DNA of 64,000 nt from Thiomicrorhabdus sp. (GTDB taxonomy: Bacteria > Pseudomonadota > Gammaproteobacteria > Thiomicrospirales > Thiomicrospiraceae): NCBI RefSeq assembly GCF_963662555.1, contig NZ_OY759719.1, forward strand, positions 2,376,985 through 2,440,984, in the 5' to 3' direction. Position numbers and translations under genes: made by a program. Position 1 is the first letter of the stretch; each line of letters opens with the position of its first letter. The notes below the pieces were generated by a model. It did no database searches, had not been told where the DNA came from, and saw only the letters and a program-made list of their open reading frames with translations. Below, in pieces: positions 28,058 through 37,505 of this stretch.

Positions 28058-28085
28058 TCATAGTGCTTAAAAAACCGTTTTCAAG
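28058..28085 (-). promoter_or_regulatory. Candidate sigma-32 promoter of htpG
   Basis: On the minus strand CTTGAAA (28085-28079) is a perfect heat-shock -35 element. After 13 bases comes CACTATGA, a partial match to CCCCATnT. It lies 59 bp before the start codon. Confidence 0.55.
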
Positions 28086-28100
28086 CCTTAAAAACAAAAA

Positions 28101-28122
28101 AAGCACAGAAAAATCTGTGCTT
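28101..28122. terminator. Rho-independent terminator between htpG and the next gene
   Basis: AAGCACAGA/TCTGTGCTT stem, 4-base loop, with A7 before and T7 after, so it works on both strands. It directly follows the minus-strand gene ending at 28151. Confidence 0.9.
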
Positions 28123-28150
28123 TTTTTATTTAAAGAGTAACAGATTTACT

Positions 28151-29092
28151 TTATAACAAACTGTCTGACTCTTTTTCTATCTTTTTATTTTCAGCTACCG
28201 CAGTCAACGCCTCTTTAATATCATCTGGAGCACCGGATATACTCATAAAACTACCATCACCCATCATAGAAAGACTTGGCCAGTTGATGGCAATTCTAAA
28301 CTTACCGTTTAATGCAATCACCTCGTCACCGACTACCAATACTTCATAAGGAAAATGAGCCGCATGAGAGTGTCCAGTAAGATCAATCTTCTTAGAGATA
28401 TTTTTATCTGCTGATTCTTTATAGTTTAAGGCTACACCAAAAACCGTAACCTCTTTACCTGGGATATCAATACGATAAACTTTTTTACTGCCTGCTTGTT
28501 TGGCTTTTAAACCAGCTTCAACTGCAGAAACGGCTTCTTTATAAGAATCATATTCCGCTAATTCATCTTCGTCATCAAAATACGGCATCATCATTTTATA
28601 ATGGTAATCACGTAATTCATCAGCTGATAAGCCTTTGTCAGCACCAAACTCAGACTGTTTACCAAGTGCTTTTTGCATAGCCGCTTGTATCGGTGCAATA
28701 TCACCTTTCATTCTATAAATGTTCCATAGATAAGTTGGATTAGTATAACTAACCTCAATTTTTCCGCCCTTCTTCGTAACCGCAACACGTTCCATAGCAC
28801 CAAACCCACCATGTTTAGACATAGCGGCTAATTTTTTAAGTTGATTATTTGTCACCACAATAATGGTTGCATCTTTAGTTGGTGAGTAAGTGCCTGCAAC
28901 ATTAAAGCCATTGTCTTTAAGAGCTTGCTGTACTTTTGCAGATGCAGAGGCAACGCTTGTTTCTGACGAGGCATTACCTAAAACAAATGGCATTAAGCCT
29001 GCGGCTAATGCATTAAGCGGAATAAATAAAAAACCAATTAACAGGCCTGCTAAGGAGATTTTTTGAGTGTATTTTGTATGTGCTAACTTCAT
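28151..29092 (-). CDS. Exported protein of unknown function, DUF302-like N-terminal region
   Basis: A 313-residue protein with a signal peptide (cleavage near ALAAG, residue 31). Residues 45-120 (ASASAKVQQALKDNGFNVAGTYSPTKDATIIVVTN) have the pattern of DUF302-type folds, but I am not sure. The C-terminal half contains GHSHAAHFPYEVLVVGDEVIALNGKFRIAINWPSLS with three His in six residues, which could bind a metal. It has its own terminator. Function unknown; the signal peptide places it in the periplasm. Confidence 0.75.
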   Translation of the reverse strand: MKLAHTKYTQKISLAGLLIGFLFIPLNALAAGLMPFVLGNASSETSVASASAKVQQALKDNGFNVAGTYSPTKDATIIVVTNNQLKKLAAMSKHGGFGAMERVAVTKKGGKIEVSYTNPTYLWNIYRMKGDIAPIQAAMQKALGKQSEFGADKGLSADELRDYHYKMMMPYFDDEDELAEYDSYKEAVSAVEAGLKAKQAGSKKVYRIDIPGKEVTVFGVALNYKESADKNISKKIDLTGHSHAAHFPYEVLVVGDEVIALNGKFRIAINWPSLSMMGDGSFMSISGAPDDIKEALTAVAENKKIEKESDSLL

Positions 29093-29234
29093 TGTTGCCT
29101 CATATTTTGGTGACTAAGTATTTGTTTGAGACGCCATTATTATTAATAATACTTATAAATAGAATTCAATTATTTTTATCGGCAAATAAAACAATAAGAT
29201 TTTGTCACTTCAAATTGAATTTTAGGCATAAAAA

Positions 29235-29252
29235 AACCCGCTAATGCGGGTT
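29235..29252 (-). terminator. Terminator of the cheD-cheA cluster
   Basis: AACCCGC/GCGGGTT stem with a TAAT loop; on the minus strand it is followed by T6. It lies 32 bp after the CheZ-like gene. Confidence 0.85.
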
Positions 29253-29283
29253 CTTTAAGTTTGAGGGTAAGTTTGAGATTGGG

Positions 29284-29871
29284 CTAAAAAAACTCTATCT
29301 CTTCTTCATCTTGCTCTTCTTGATGCATACGATTACGCATACGTTCTTTCATTATTTCAATGGCTTCTTCGGTTGGCACATGTTGATCAAAGATAAGTTC
29401 AAACAACTCTTCCTCTTCTCTCATGGTTGTACCTTTTCGTACGCTTGATTTAAATGCTTCCCATTCAGATTCACTTTTAACTTTCATCTCATGAGAAACA
29501 ATTTCTGCCAGGCCTGTTAAACCGTGTGAAACATGTTCTAAACGTTGGCTAAGTTTATCGTAAAACTGAAAAGCAATAATGGCTTGTTGCATTTTTGCAG
29601 ATAGTTCACTCGCTTCACTCAATAACAAATTTGTATGATTATCTACATCGCCAGTTTGTTCACTCATTTCAACAAGCTTACTACCAGCTTGTTGAATTTG
29701 TTGAATGTGTTGTGACATATAGGTAAATGAATCAATTAATGTATTTACCGAGTTATCACCTTCTGTAATGGATAGATCAATTTGAGCAATAGACAAATTT
29801 AAAACCAAAATGGTCTGTTGAACTTCTTTAGAACCCAACACATAATCTGCTTCTTGCTTTGCCATATTCAT
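29284..29871 (-). CDS. Putative CheZ-like CheY-P phosphatase next to cheA
   Basis: A 195-residue, largely helical protein without a signal peptide. The key stretch is IIAFQFYDKLSQRLEHV, where Asp105 and Gln109 give the DxxxQ spacing of the CheZ catalytic pair; CheZ has an equivalent F-Q-D-L-T-G-Q motif. The C-terminus is acidic and ends EEEIEFF, comparable to the short CheY-binding tail of CheZ. It lies 59 bp after cheA in a cheD-cheA cluster. Overall similarity to CheZ is low, so this is an inference from motif and context; a generic chemotaxis coupling protein remains possible. Confidence 0.55.
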   Translation of the reverse strand: MNMAKQEADYVLGSKEVQQTILVLNLSIAQIDLSITEGDNSVNTLIDSFTYMSQHIQQIQQAGSKLVEMSEQTGDVDNHTNLLLSEASELSAKMQQAIIAFQFYDKLSQRLEHVSHGLTGLAEIVSHEMKVKSESEWEAFKSSVRKGTTMREEEELFELIFDQHVPTEEAIEIMKERMRNRMHQEEQDEEEIEFF

Positions 29872-29930
29872 CTCTTCTCACTAAACCTTGAATGTTTTTA
29901 TAATTTAAATCGGTCGTTTTATGAATTGCA

Positions 29931-32021
29931 TTATGCAACATTCATATGAGCATTACCACCTTTATGCGAAGATACGGTTTCACTGACATCTAGGATTAAT
30001 GAAACGGTACCGTCACCTAAAATAGTTGCCCCAGCAATACCTTCAATTTTCATAAAATTACTTTCTAAACTTTTAATAACTACTTGCTGTTGACCCAAAA
30101 GGTCATCCACAAATATACCAGCACGTTGTCCAGCATCTTCAACGACAACAAGCAGTCCATCTTCAAGGTCTTGGTGGGCATCTTTAATGCCCAATTTTTT
30201 GTGTAAACGAATAACGGGAATATAGCTATCACGTAATTTATACAATTCTGTTTCGCCAGCAATGCCTTTAACATGAGACTTATCAACCTGAATAGACTCT
30301 ATAATTGAAATCAATGGGAACACATAGGTTTGACTTCCCACAGAACATAATTGACCGTCAAGAATTGCTAAGGTTAATGGTAAACGAATGGTAAAGACAC
30401 TACCTACACCTGGCGTTGTTTTGACATCTACCGAACCACCTAAACCACGGATATTTCTTCTTACAACATCCATACCCACGCCGCGTCCAGAGATATCACT
30501 CACCACATCGGCGGTTGAGAAGCCTGCATGGAAGATTAAATCTACGATTTCATCCCTATTGAGATTATGATCTTCCTCAATGACACCTTTCTCAATGGCT
30601 TTGGCTTCAATACGTTTGTAATCAATACCTGCACCATCATCGGTAATCTGAATAAGAATATTACCACCTTGATGGAAAGCGGCCATTTTAACCGTCCCTT
30701 TTTCAGGTTTACCAGCCGCAACTCTCACTTCTGGGCTTTCAATACCATGGTCAATTGAGTTACGTACAATATGTACTAGCGGATCAGTTAACTGCTCAAG
30801 CATGGTTTTGTCTAACTCAGTACCTTCACCTTCCATAACCAATTCTATTTGTTTACCAAGCTTTTGACTTACATCATGCACAATTCTTGGCATACGATTA
30901 AAGGCAAAACTTACTGGTAACATACGAATATTCATAACCGATTCTTGCAACTCTCGAGTATGACGTTCTAAATGGGTTAAACCTTCTTTAAGTTTATCAA
31001 CCCATTCCATGTTGGCTTCTTGAGAGTTATCTGAGCTTTGTTCAGCTTGCTCTCCAAACTGACTTAACATTGATTGAGTAATAACTAGCTCACCAACTAA
31101 GTTCACCATTTGGTCGATTTTAATTAAATCTACACGGATTGAACCTTCTTGTTTAGGTGCTTTTGTATCAGGTTTGGCTTTAGGCTTAGCCGCGGGTTTG
31201 ACTTCAGCTTGAGCAACAGGAGCTTCAGGTGTGGCAGAAGTTGCCACTTCTTTGGCAGGGGCTACCTCTGCAACGGCTTCTGGTTGACTAGTGGTTGTTA
31301 ATGCTTTCAATTTAATTTCTGCACCATCACCATCAATCCATTCAAAGACTTCTTTAATATCATCTTCATTAACTGAATCGCCAGTTAAAGTAAGCTCCCA
31401 GCTTAAATAAAGTGACTCTGGATCAAAGGTAGCGGCGTTTGGTAAGTTTTCCCAATTTGCTTTAACCTCTAATTTTCCAAGCGTTTCTAGCTCCCTGAAA
31501 ATACGTAATGGTTCATTACCGGTTTGTAATAAATCTTTTTCTGGAATGATGTCAATAATCCAACCACTACCAGCGGCAGTTTGTTCTTCTGGCTGGGCAC
31601 TTTCTGAGGATTTTTCAGCAATAGGTTCAACTTCTTCACCATTCAAGATCGCTTCTAAAACGCTCTGTACTTCACTGGCACGATCTTCATCAATAGGCTC
31701 ATGATCTTGTAGTTTAGTTAACATATCTCGCAAAATATCAACAGCGGCTAACATCGCATCAATAGACTCCTGCGTAACATCTCTACGATTGTCACGCATC
31801 TCATCCAGTAATGTCTCTAAGACATGAGTAAACCCAGCAATTTCACTAAATCCAAAAGTTCCACTGCCGCCTTTAATTGAGTGAGCTGCTCGGAAGATTT
31901 CATTAATCTTTTCATTATCAGGCGTTCCTGGCGGCAGTTCTAATAAACCTGTCTCCATAACGTCCAAACCCTCAAAACTCTCTTCCAGGTAAGTTTGGCG
32001 AAAAGTTTCCATCATATCCAT
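29931..32021 (-). CDS. cheA: Chemotaxis histidine kinase CheA
   Basis: Receives signals from methyl-accepting receptors through CheW and phosphorylates CheY and CheB. The 696-residue protein has a P1 Hpt domain with phospho-acceptor His47 (AAHSIKGGSGTFG), a P2-like domain (about 150-250), an Ala/Pro/Lys-rich linker (KPAAKPKAKPDTKAPK), P3 dimerisation helices (SIRVDLIKIDQMVNLVGEL), the P4 ATPase with N box LVHIVRNSIDHGIE and GRGVGMDVV, and a C-terminal P5 CheW-like domain. cheD is 10 bp upstream and the CheZ-like gene is downstream. cheY, cheW, cheR and cheB are not in the window. Confidence 0.97.
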   Translation of the reverse strand: MDMMETFRQTYLEESFEGLDVMETGLLELPPGTPDNEKINEIFRAAHSIKGGSGTFGFSEIAGFTHVLETLLDEMRDNRRDVTQESIDAMLAAVDILRDMLTKLQDHEPIDEDRASEVQSVLEAILNGEEVEPIAEKSSESAQPEEQTAAGSGWIIDIIPEKDLLQTGNEPLRIFRELETLGKLEVKANWENLPNAATFDPESLYLSWELTLTGDSVNEDDIKEVFEWIDGDGAEIKLKALTTTSQPEAVAEVAPAKEVATSATPEAPVAQAEVKPAAKPKAKPDTKAPKQEGSIRVDLIKIDQMVNLVGELVITQSMLSQFGEQAEQSSDNSQEANMEWVDKLKEGLTHLERHTRELQESVMNIRMLPVSFAFNRMPRIVHDVSQKLGKQIELVMEGEGTELDKTMLEQLTDPLVHIVRNSIDHGIESPEVRVAAGKPEKGTVKMAAFHQGGNILIQITDDGAGIDYKRIEAKAIEKGVIEEDHNLNRDEIVDLIFHAGFSTADVVSDISGRGVGMDVVRRNIRGLGGSVDVKTTPGVGSVFTIRLPLTLAILDGQLCSVGSQTYVFPLISIIESIQVDKSHVKGIAGETELYKLRDSYIPVIRLHKKLGIKDAHQDLEDGLLVVVEDAGQRAGIFVDDLLGQQQVVIKSLESNFMKIEGIAGATILGDGTVSLILDVSETVSSHKGGNAHMNVA

Positions 32022-32031
32022 AGCAATTTCC

Positions 32032-32607
32032 TCAGAAAAGTTCTACATCGCCTTCAACAGGCTTAGATTCAATATTATTTATATAGCGACTTTCTTCATC
32101 AGCTAATGTCTGATTGTGCATCGCATTTAATCTTCTTACACGAACTCGTCCACTTAAAGGATAGTACAAGACTTTTCTTGGATAGATATCTCCAATGTCT
32201 TGTGATACCACCTTAAAGCCTTCAGTGTAAATATAATCAAATACAAAGCCAATATTGTACCAACCCACGTTAGTCATCGAACTCATGATTCGACCACCGC
32301 CAAAAATTTTAAATTCTAAACGCTCTCTTCTTGCTCCGGCACTTAACAAAGAATTGACTAAGTTTTCCATTGCAAAGTTGCCATACCGATTGGCATCTGA
32401 CAACTCATTACCACTATTGGTATTTTTATTTACCGGGAGCATAAAGTGATTCATACCACCTACACCCGCAATAGGATCCCTAACACAAGCAGAAATACAA
32501 GAACCTAGAATTGTCTCAATTCGTTCGTTCTCTCTGGTCACGTAAAACTCACCAGGCAATATGTTAATGGTGTTTATGCCCTCTGCGGGGTCAACGTTTT
32601 TTTTCAT
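32032..32607 (-). CDS. cheD: Chemoreceptor glutamine deamidase CheD
   Basis: Deamidates glutamines in receptor methylation helices and can bind CheC or CheY. The 191-residue protein shows the catalytic Cys in TILGSCISACVRD, His in GGMNHFMLPV and the FGGGRIM turn. The N-terminus ILPGEFYVTRENERI is typical. It is the first gene of the cheD-cheA-CheZ-like cluster and overlaps no neighbour. Confidence 0.95.
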   Translation of the reverse strand: MKKNVDPAEGINTINILPGEFYVTRENERIETILGSCISACVRDPIAGVGGMNHFMLPVNKNTNSGNELSDANRYGNFAMENLVNSLLSAGARRERLEFKIFGGGRIMSSMTNVGWYNIGFVFDYIYTEGFKVVSQDIGDIYPRKVLYYPLSGRVRVRRLNAMHNQTLADEESRYINNIESKPVEGDVELF

Positions 32608-32782
32608 ATTTAAATTAAAATTTTTGGTGGCCTAGGTTATAGGTCAATATTTTTTCAAAAGACTACGTTAAGCTTCTTGAAAAAAATGACTATATAAATA
32701 GTCAATTACAAATTTCTAGAATCATTAAGCAATAGCCAAGCCAGTTAATAGAGAATAGTAAGGTTTTTTACTTCTAACCTTA

Positions 32783-33313
32783 TTAATTAATTAATTTTTT
32801 ATCCATTTTTTCACGTTTTTTAGCCTCACGACGGTTTTGAAAAAAGCGGCTAATTTGCTGAGAACAAGCCTCTTGATTAACACCGCCCGTAATTAGCAAC
32901 TGATGATTTAATTGTGAAGCATCAACCAAATTAAACACACTTCCTGCTGCACCCGTTTTTTGATCATAGGCACCAAAAACTACCCTTTTAACTCTTGCAT
33001 GAACCATCGCTCCGGCACACATGGCACAAGGCTCTAAAGAAACATAAAGTGTTGTATCTATTAAACGGTAATTATTTAATATTTTACCCGCTTTTTTTAA
33101 AGCGATAACTTCCGCATGAGCCGTTGGGTCATTTTGGGTAATAGATTGATTCCAACCTTCAGCTATCAATTGATTGTCTAATACTACTAATGCTCCTACT
33201 GGAACTTCACCAATTTTTTCAGCTTTCGCCGCCACTTTTTGTGCGTAATTTATCCAAAATTCATCTTGCTCTTCTTGGCTTAAGCCTTTTGGACATTCTA
33301 CTTTTTTAGCCAT
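32783..33313 (-). CDS. tadA: tRNA-specific adenosine deaminase TadA
   Basis: Converts A34 to inosine in tRNA-Arg(ACG). The 176-residue protein has the zinc and catalytic motif HAEVIAL (His-Ala-Glu) and PCAMCAGAMVHARV (two Cys zinc ligands). The N-terminal 20 residues (KVECPKGLSQEEQDEFW) extend beyond the E. coli core, but start with a good ATG. A terminator lies between it and guaA upstream. Confidence 0.95.
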   Translation of the reverse strand: MAKKVECPKGLSQEEQDEFWINYAQKVAAKAEKIGEVPVGALVVLDNQLIAEGWNQSITQNDPTAHAEVIALKKAGKILNNYRLIDTTLYVSLEPCAMCAGAMVHARVKRVVFGAYDQKTGAAGSVFNLVDASQLNHQLLITGGVNQEACSQQISRFFQNRREAKKREKMDKKLIN

Positions 33314-33341
33314 TTACGTACTCAACATTATTTTTTGTAAA

Positions 33342-33372
33342 AAAAAGGCCTTATTTAATATAAGGCCTTTTT
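33342..33372. terminator. Terminator between guaA and tadA
   Basis: A 13 bp stem (AAAAAGGCCTTAT with its complement) and a 5-base loop, with A/T runs on both sides. It ends guaBA transcription on the minus strand. Confidence 0.9.
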
Positions 33373-33394
33373 ACTATTCAAACAGGTTTATGAT

Positions 33395-34975
33395 TTATTC
33401 CCACTCAATGGTTGCTGGTGGTTTACTTGAAATATCGTAAGTGACACGCGAAATACGAGGGATCTCATTGATAATACGTCCTGAAACATGCTCTAGGAAA
33501 TCGTACGGTAAATGTGCCCAGCGAGCAGTCATAAAGTCGATTGTCTCAACAGCACGTAAAGCTACCACATAATCGTAACGACGTGCATCACCTACCACAC
33601 CTACTGATTTAACAGGTAAGAATACAGTGAATGCTTGTGAAGTTTTGTCGTATAAATCCCATTTAATCAATTCTTCGATATAAATGTTATCTGCTAAACG
33701 TAAGATGTCAGCATACTCTTTTTTCACTTCACCCAAAATACGAACACCCAAGCCTGGACCTGGGAAAGGATGACGATAAACCATATTATAAGGTAACCCT
33801 AACGCCACGCCTAACTTACGCACTTCATCTTTAAATAACTCTCGTAAAGGTTCAATTAAAGACATTTCCATATCTTCTGGTAAACCACCTACGTTGTGGT
33901 GAGACTTAATGACTTTAGCCTTGCCTGTTTTTGAACCCGCTGATTCAATTACATCTGGATAAATTGTACCTTGAGCTAACCACTTAACACCTTTTAGCTT
34001 GGCTGACTCTTCATCAAAAACTTCAATAAATTCTCGGCCAATAATTTTACGTTTTTTCTCTGGATCAACTTCACCTGCTAGAGCGTTCATAAAACGATCT
34101 TCAACATCAGCTCTAATCACTTTAATACCCATGTTTTCGGCAAACATGGCCATGACCTGATCACCTTCTTTGTAACGCAGTAAGCCGTGATCGACAAACA
34201 CACACGTTAGCTGGTCACCAATGGCTTTATGCAATAAAGCAGCAACAACAGATGAATCTACACCACCAGAAAGGCCTAACATTACTTGATCTGTACCGAC
34301 TTGTTCACGAACACGAGCAATACTGTCATCAATGATATTTTCAGTTGTCCATAATTTTTGACAGCCACAAAGATCAACCACAAAACGTTCAATCATACGC
34401 ATACCTTGTTTGGTGTGCGTCACCTCAGGGTGAAACTGAATACCGTAGAAGTTTTTGCTTTCATTTGCCATACCAGCAATTGGACAGCTTGGCGTGCTAG
34501 CCATTAATTTAAAACCGTCAGGCATAGCATCAACACGGTCACCATGAGACATCCAAACATCTAACATGCCAAACCCTTCAGGGGTGACTTCGTCTTCAAT
34601 ATCCACAAGCAATTTAGTATGACCATGAGCACGCACTTTAGCGTAACCATATTCATGTTCATTAGCATTAATAACCTGCCCACCTAACTGCTGAGCCATA
34701 GTTTGCATGCCGTAGCAAATACCTAAAACAGGCACATTTAAATTAAAAACAATTTCTGGTGCTGATGGAGCATCATCACCAATAACTGTCTCAGGGCCAC
34801 CAGAAAGAATGATCCCGCGAGCACCAAACGCTTCTACATCTTTAGGCTCAATGTCCCATGGCTCTACTTCGCAATATACCCCTATTTCTCGAATACGACG
34901 AGCAATTAACTGCGTGTACTGTGAACCAAAATCAAGGATAAGAATGCGATGGTCATGAATATTTGCTTGTGTCAT
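33395..34975 (-). CDS. guaA: GMP synthase (glutamine-hydrolysing)
   Basis: Converts XMP to GMP with glutamine as the ammonia donor, the last step of guanine nucleotide synthesis. The 526-residue protein has the class I amidotransferase domain with catalytic Cys in [17 protein letters not shown] and the His-Glu pair in [10 protein letters not shown], the PP-loop synthetase motif [14 protein letters not shown], and the C-terminal dimerisation domain ending PPATIEWE. It follows guaB by 134 bp with a hairpin in between. Confidence 0.98.
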   Translation of the reverse strand: MTQANIHDHRILILDFGSQYTQLIARRIREIGVYCEVEPWDIEPKDVEAFGARGIILSGGPETVIGDDAPSAPEIVFNLNVPVLGICYGMQTMAQQLGGQVINANEHEYGYAKVRAHGHTKLLVDIEDEVTPEGFGMLDVWMSHGDRVDAMPDGFKLMASTPSCPIAGMANESKNFYGIQFHPEVTHTKQGMRMIERFVVDLCGCQKLWTTENIIDDSIARVREQVGTDQVMLGLSGGVDSSVVAALLHKAIGDQLTCVFVDHGLLRYKEGDQVMAMFAENMGIKVIRADVEDRFMNALAGEVDPEKKRKIIGREFIEVFDEESAKLKGVKWLAQGTIYPDVIESAGSKTGKAKVIKSHHNVGGLPEDMEMSLIEPLRELFKDEVRKLGVALGLPYNMVYRHPFPGPGLGVRILGEVKKEYADILRLADNIYIEELIKWDLYDKTSQAFTVFLPVKSVGVVGDARRYDYVVALRAVETIDFMTARWAHLPYDFLEHVSGRIINEIPRISRVTYDISSKPPATIEWE

Positions 34976-35011
34976 AAATTTTCCAAATCTGTACAGTTTT
35001 TATAAAGACAG

Positions 35012-35042
35012 AAGGCTTTTACAGCTATCCCGTAAAAGCCTT
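35012..35042 (-). terminator. Hairpin between guaB and guaA
   Basis: AAGGCTTTTAC (35012-35022) and GTAAAAGCCTT (35032-35042) form an 11 bp stem; an outer ACAGAA/TTCTGT pair surrounds it. The T-run is weak, so it could be an attenuator within a guaBA transcript. Confidence 0.5.
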
Positions 35043-35109
35043 GAAGGTTTATTCTGTCTCTAAAAGAATAATAATACCCATTTAAATGCCTAAATACGTG
35101 GCATTCAAA

Positions 35110-36570
35110 TTATAAACGGTAGTTAGGTGCTTCTTTTGTAATGGTGACATCGTGAACATGACTTTCTGCCATACCCGCTGAAGTTACCTTAACGAATGAA
35201 GGCTTAGTATTCATAGTTGCAATGTCTTTACATCCAGTGTAACCCATACTAGAACGAACACCACCAACTAGTTGGTGAATGATTGGAGCCAACGGACCTT
35301 TGTAAGCAACGCGACCTTCAATCCCTTCTGGTACAAGTTTATCTTCTGCGTTTGAAGCCTGGAAATAACGGTCACTCGATCCAGAAGGCTGTGCCATTGC
35401 ACCTAAAGATCCCATACCGCGGTATGACTTATAAGCACGGCCTTGTAAATATTCGATTTCACCAGGAGACTCTTCTGTACCTGCAAACATAGAACCAATC
35501 ATACAAGCAGATGCACCAGCAACAATTGCTTTAGCTACATCACCTGAAAAACGCAACCCACCATCTGCAATTAAAGGAACTCCAGTTCCTTCTAATGCTT
35601 TAGCTACATTTGAAATAGCTGTAATTTGAGGTACACCCACACCAGCAACAATACGAGTAGTACAAATAGAACCTGGACCAATACCAACTTTAACGCCATC
35701 TGCACCCGCAGCAACTAAATCTAAAGCCGCTTCACCTGTTGCAATGTTTCCACCAATGACTTGAACTTGTGGGTAATTTTGTTTAACCCAAGCAACACGG
35801 TCTAGAACCCCTTGTGAATGACCATGAGCGGTATCAACAATAATAACATCTACACCGGCTTTAACTAATGCAGCTACACGTTCTTCTGTTTCTGCACCCG
35901 TACCTACTGCCGCACCAACACGTAAACGACCTTCATCATCTTTACACGCATTTGGGTGATCAGATTTCTTCATCATATCTGATACGGTAATCATGCCTTT
36001 AAGACGAAAATCATCGTTTACCACTAAAACACGCTCAATGCGGTGATCATGTAAAAGTCCTAAAACTACTTCTGGGTCTTCTTTTTCTTTAACCGTTACT
36101 AGTTTGTCTTTTGGCGTCATGATTTTTGAAACTGGCTGAGACATATCCGTTACAAAACGAATATCACGGCTAGTTACAATTCCAACTAAATCGTCACCAT
36201 CCATAACAGGGGCACTTGATACACGATTACTTTTTGTCTTTTTAATCGCATCTTCAACCGAATCTGATTGCTGAACAGTGATTGGCTCTAAAATCACACC
36301 GTGTTCATATTTTTTAACTTTACTCACAACATGAGCCTGTTCTGCTACTGTCATGTTTTTATGAATAATACCGATTCCGCCTTCTTGAGCCATAGAAATC
36401 GCCAAACGTGCTTCTGTAACTGTATCCATTGCAGCAGAAACAAATGGAATATTTAAAGATATTTCTTTTGTTAATTTAGTTTTTAATGAGACATCTTTTG
36501 GTAACACTGTAGAGTGTGCTGGAACCAATAAAACATCATCAAAAGTTAATGCATCTTGCAAAATTCTCAT
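35110..36570 (-). CDS. guaB: IMP dehydrogenase
   Basis: Oxidises IMP to XMP using NAD, the rate-limiting step to GMP. The 486-residue protein has the TIM barrel with catalytic Cys loop [17 protein letters not shown], the NAD/IMP flap (RGMGSLGAM), and two CBS domains inserted around residues 95-205 ([24 protein letters not shown]). It is the first gene of guaB-guaA. A candidate promoter lies 22-50 bp upstream. Confidence 0.98.
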   Translation of the reverse strand: MRILQDALTFDDVLLVPAHSTVLPKDVSLKTKLTKEISLNIPFVSAAMDTVTEARLAISMAQEGGIGIIHKNMTVAEQAHVVSKVKKYEHGVILEPITVQQSDSVEDAIKKTKSNRVSSAPVMDGDDLVGIVTSRDIRFVTDMSQPVSKIMTPKDKLVTVKEKEDPEVVLGLLHDHRIERVLVVNDDFRLKGMITVSDMMKKSDHPNACKDDEGRLRVGAAVGTGAETEERVAALVKAGVDVIIVDTAHGHSQGVLDRVAWVKQNYPQVQVIGGNIATGEAALDLVAAGADGVKVGIGPGSICTTRIVAGVGVPQITAISNVAKALEGTGVPLIADGGLRFSGDVAKAIVAGASACMIGSMFAGTEESPGEIEYLQGRAYKSYRGMGSLGAMAQPSGSSDRYFQASNAEDKLVPEGIEGRVAYKGPLAPIIHQLVGGVRSSMGYTGCKDIATMNTKPSFVKVTSAGMAESHVHDVTITKEAPNYRL

Positions 36571-36924
36571 TTTTTTCTACCTTATATAAAACTTATAGGC
36601 TAATCAGTTATTTTTCTAAAAAGAACCGAAAAACTTTACTAAAAAGTTAACTCCATTAAATTTCAATTAGTTACAGCGTTTTAAGCCACAATAATAATAG
36701 AAAAATAACGTTATTTTCATCCAATATTGGGTATTATAAAGATTGACACGACCGGGGTAAACTTAATAACGTATGCATCTATGCGAAAACAGCAAAAAAA
36801 GTGTTCGTATTAAGCTTTAACATTCTGTCAATAGCGATTACAATGATTGCGACAAAATAAAATATATAAAAAATATATAAAGCTTATTTAAGCTAAAAGC
36901 TCGTAAATCTGGAGGATATACCCA
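36571..36924. other. Divergent intergenic region between guaB and the SoxK-like gene
   Basis: Contains the guaB promoter candidate, a 16 bp perfect palindrome built on AAAATAACGTTATTTT at 36702-36717, and a TTGACA at about 36744 that may belong to a promoter for the lipoprotein gene. No other gene was seen. Confidence 0.5.
36592..36620 (-). promoter_or_regulatory. Candidate sigma-70 promoter of guaB
   Basis: On the minus strand TTTAGA and TATAAG are separated by 17 bp, 22 bp upstream of the start codon. Confidence 0.4.
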
Positions 36925-37254
36925 ATGAAAAAATTATTAATCGGAACAGCACTTGTAACAGCACTTGGTATGGGTGGTTGTACTGCTAATGAAACAACGC
37001 CAACTAGCTATGCCGATATTGTTGATAGTGCTAAAGCAGCTCACGCTAAAGCTGTAGCTGTTAACGATGTTTGGAAGCAGAAAAAAATGAAGAAGCCTTA
37101 TTTTGATACTTATTTAGATAAAGCTGAAGCAGCTAAAGCTAAGGGTGATGATGCTACAGCAATGAAATACGCTAAAGAAGCGTATAAAACTGCAAATGCT
37201 GAAGTAGCTCAAATGGAATCTTGGAAAGGCCTAAAAGCGGGCTGGGAAAAATAA
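36925..37254 (+). CDS. Small helical lipoprotein, SoxXA-binding-protein-like
   Basis: A 109-residue lipoprotein with lipobox LGMGGC. After the cysteine it is helical and rich in Ala and Lys: AAHAKAVAVNDVWKQKKMKK, LDKAEAAKAKGDDATAMKYA and KEAYKTANAEVAQME. The Trp followed by the Lys/Ala-rich AxxAxxxGDxxxAxxxA pattern resembles SoxK, the SoxXA-binding protein of the thiosulfate-oxidising Sox system, but similarity is short and other helical lipoproteins would also fit. A strong GGAGGAT ribosome binding site and a good terminator flank it as a single-gene unit. No other sox gene is nearby. Confidence 0.5.
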   Translation: MKKLLIGTALVTALGMGGCTANETTPTSYADIVDSAKAAHAKAVAVNDVWKQKKMKKPYFDTYLDKAEAAKAKGDDATAMKYAKEAYKTANAEVAQMESWKGLKAGWEK

Positions 37255-37289
37255 TCTTTTTTTTAAATTAGATTAAGTTACATTTCTGT

Positions 37290-37324
37290 AAACCGATGTC
37301 TCTTTATAGAACATCGGTTTTTTT
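37290..37324 (+). terminator. Terminator after the SoxK-like gene
   Basis: AAACCGATGT pairs with ACATCGGTTT across an 11-base loop, followed by TTTTATATC. Confidence 0.85.
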
Positions 37325-37373
37325 ATATCTACAATTTTTAGATATGCTTAAATTAAAACCAATTCATTAAAAT

Positions 37374-37387
37374 TACCAGGCCTGGCA
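37374..37387. repeat. Dispersed palindrome, one mismatch
   Basis: TACCAGGCCTGGCA, followed by TGCCCTATGACC, which resembles the arm of the larger repeat family near 13711 and 53955. Confidence 0.8.
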
Positions 37388-37403
37388 TGCCCTATGACCA
37401 AGC

Positions 37404-37445
37404 TTCTAAGCTCTAAGCTCTAAGCTCTAAGCTCTAAGCTCTAAG
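37404..37445. repeat. Heptanucleotide tandem repeat CTCTAAG
   Basis: Five perfect contiguous copies (starts 37411, 37418, 37425, 37432, 37439) plus a degenerate one at 37404. It is intergenic, between convergent genes. Confidence 0.9.
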
Positions 37446-37505
37446 CCATTTTGCAAACATCTTTTTTATCATCTATTTGATTTACCGTTTTTGATTTACC
37501 GTTTT

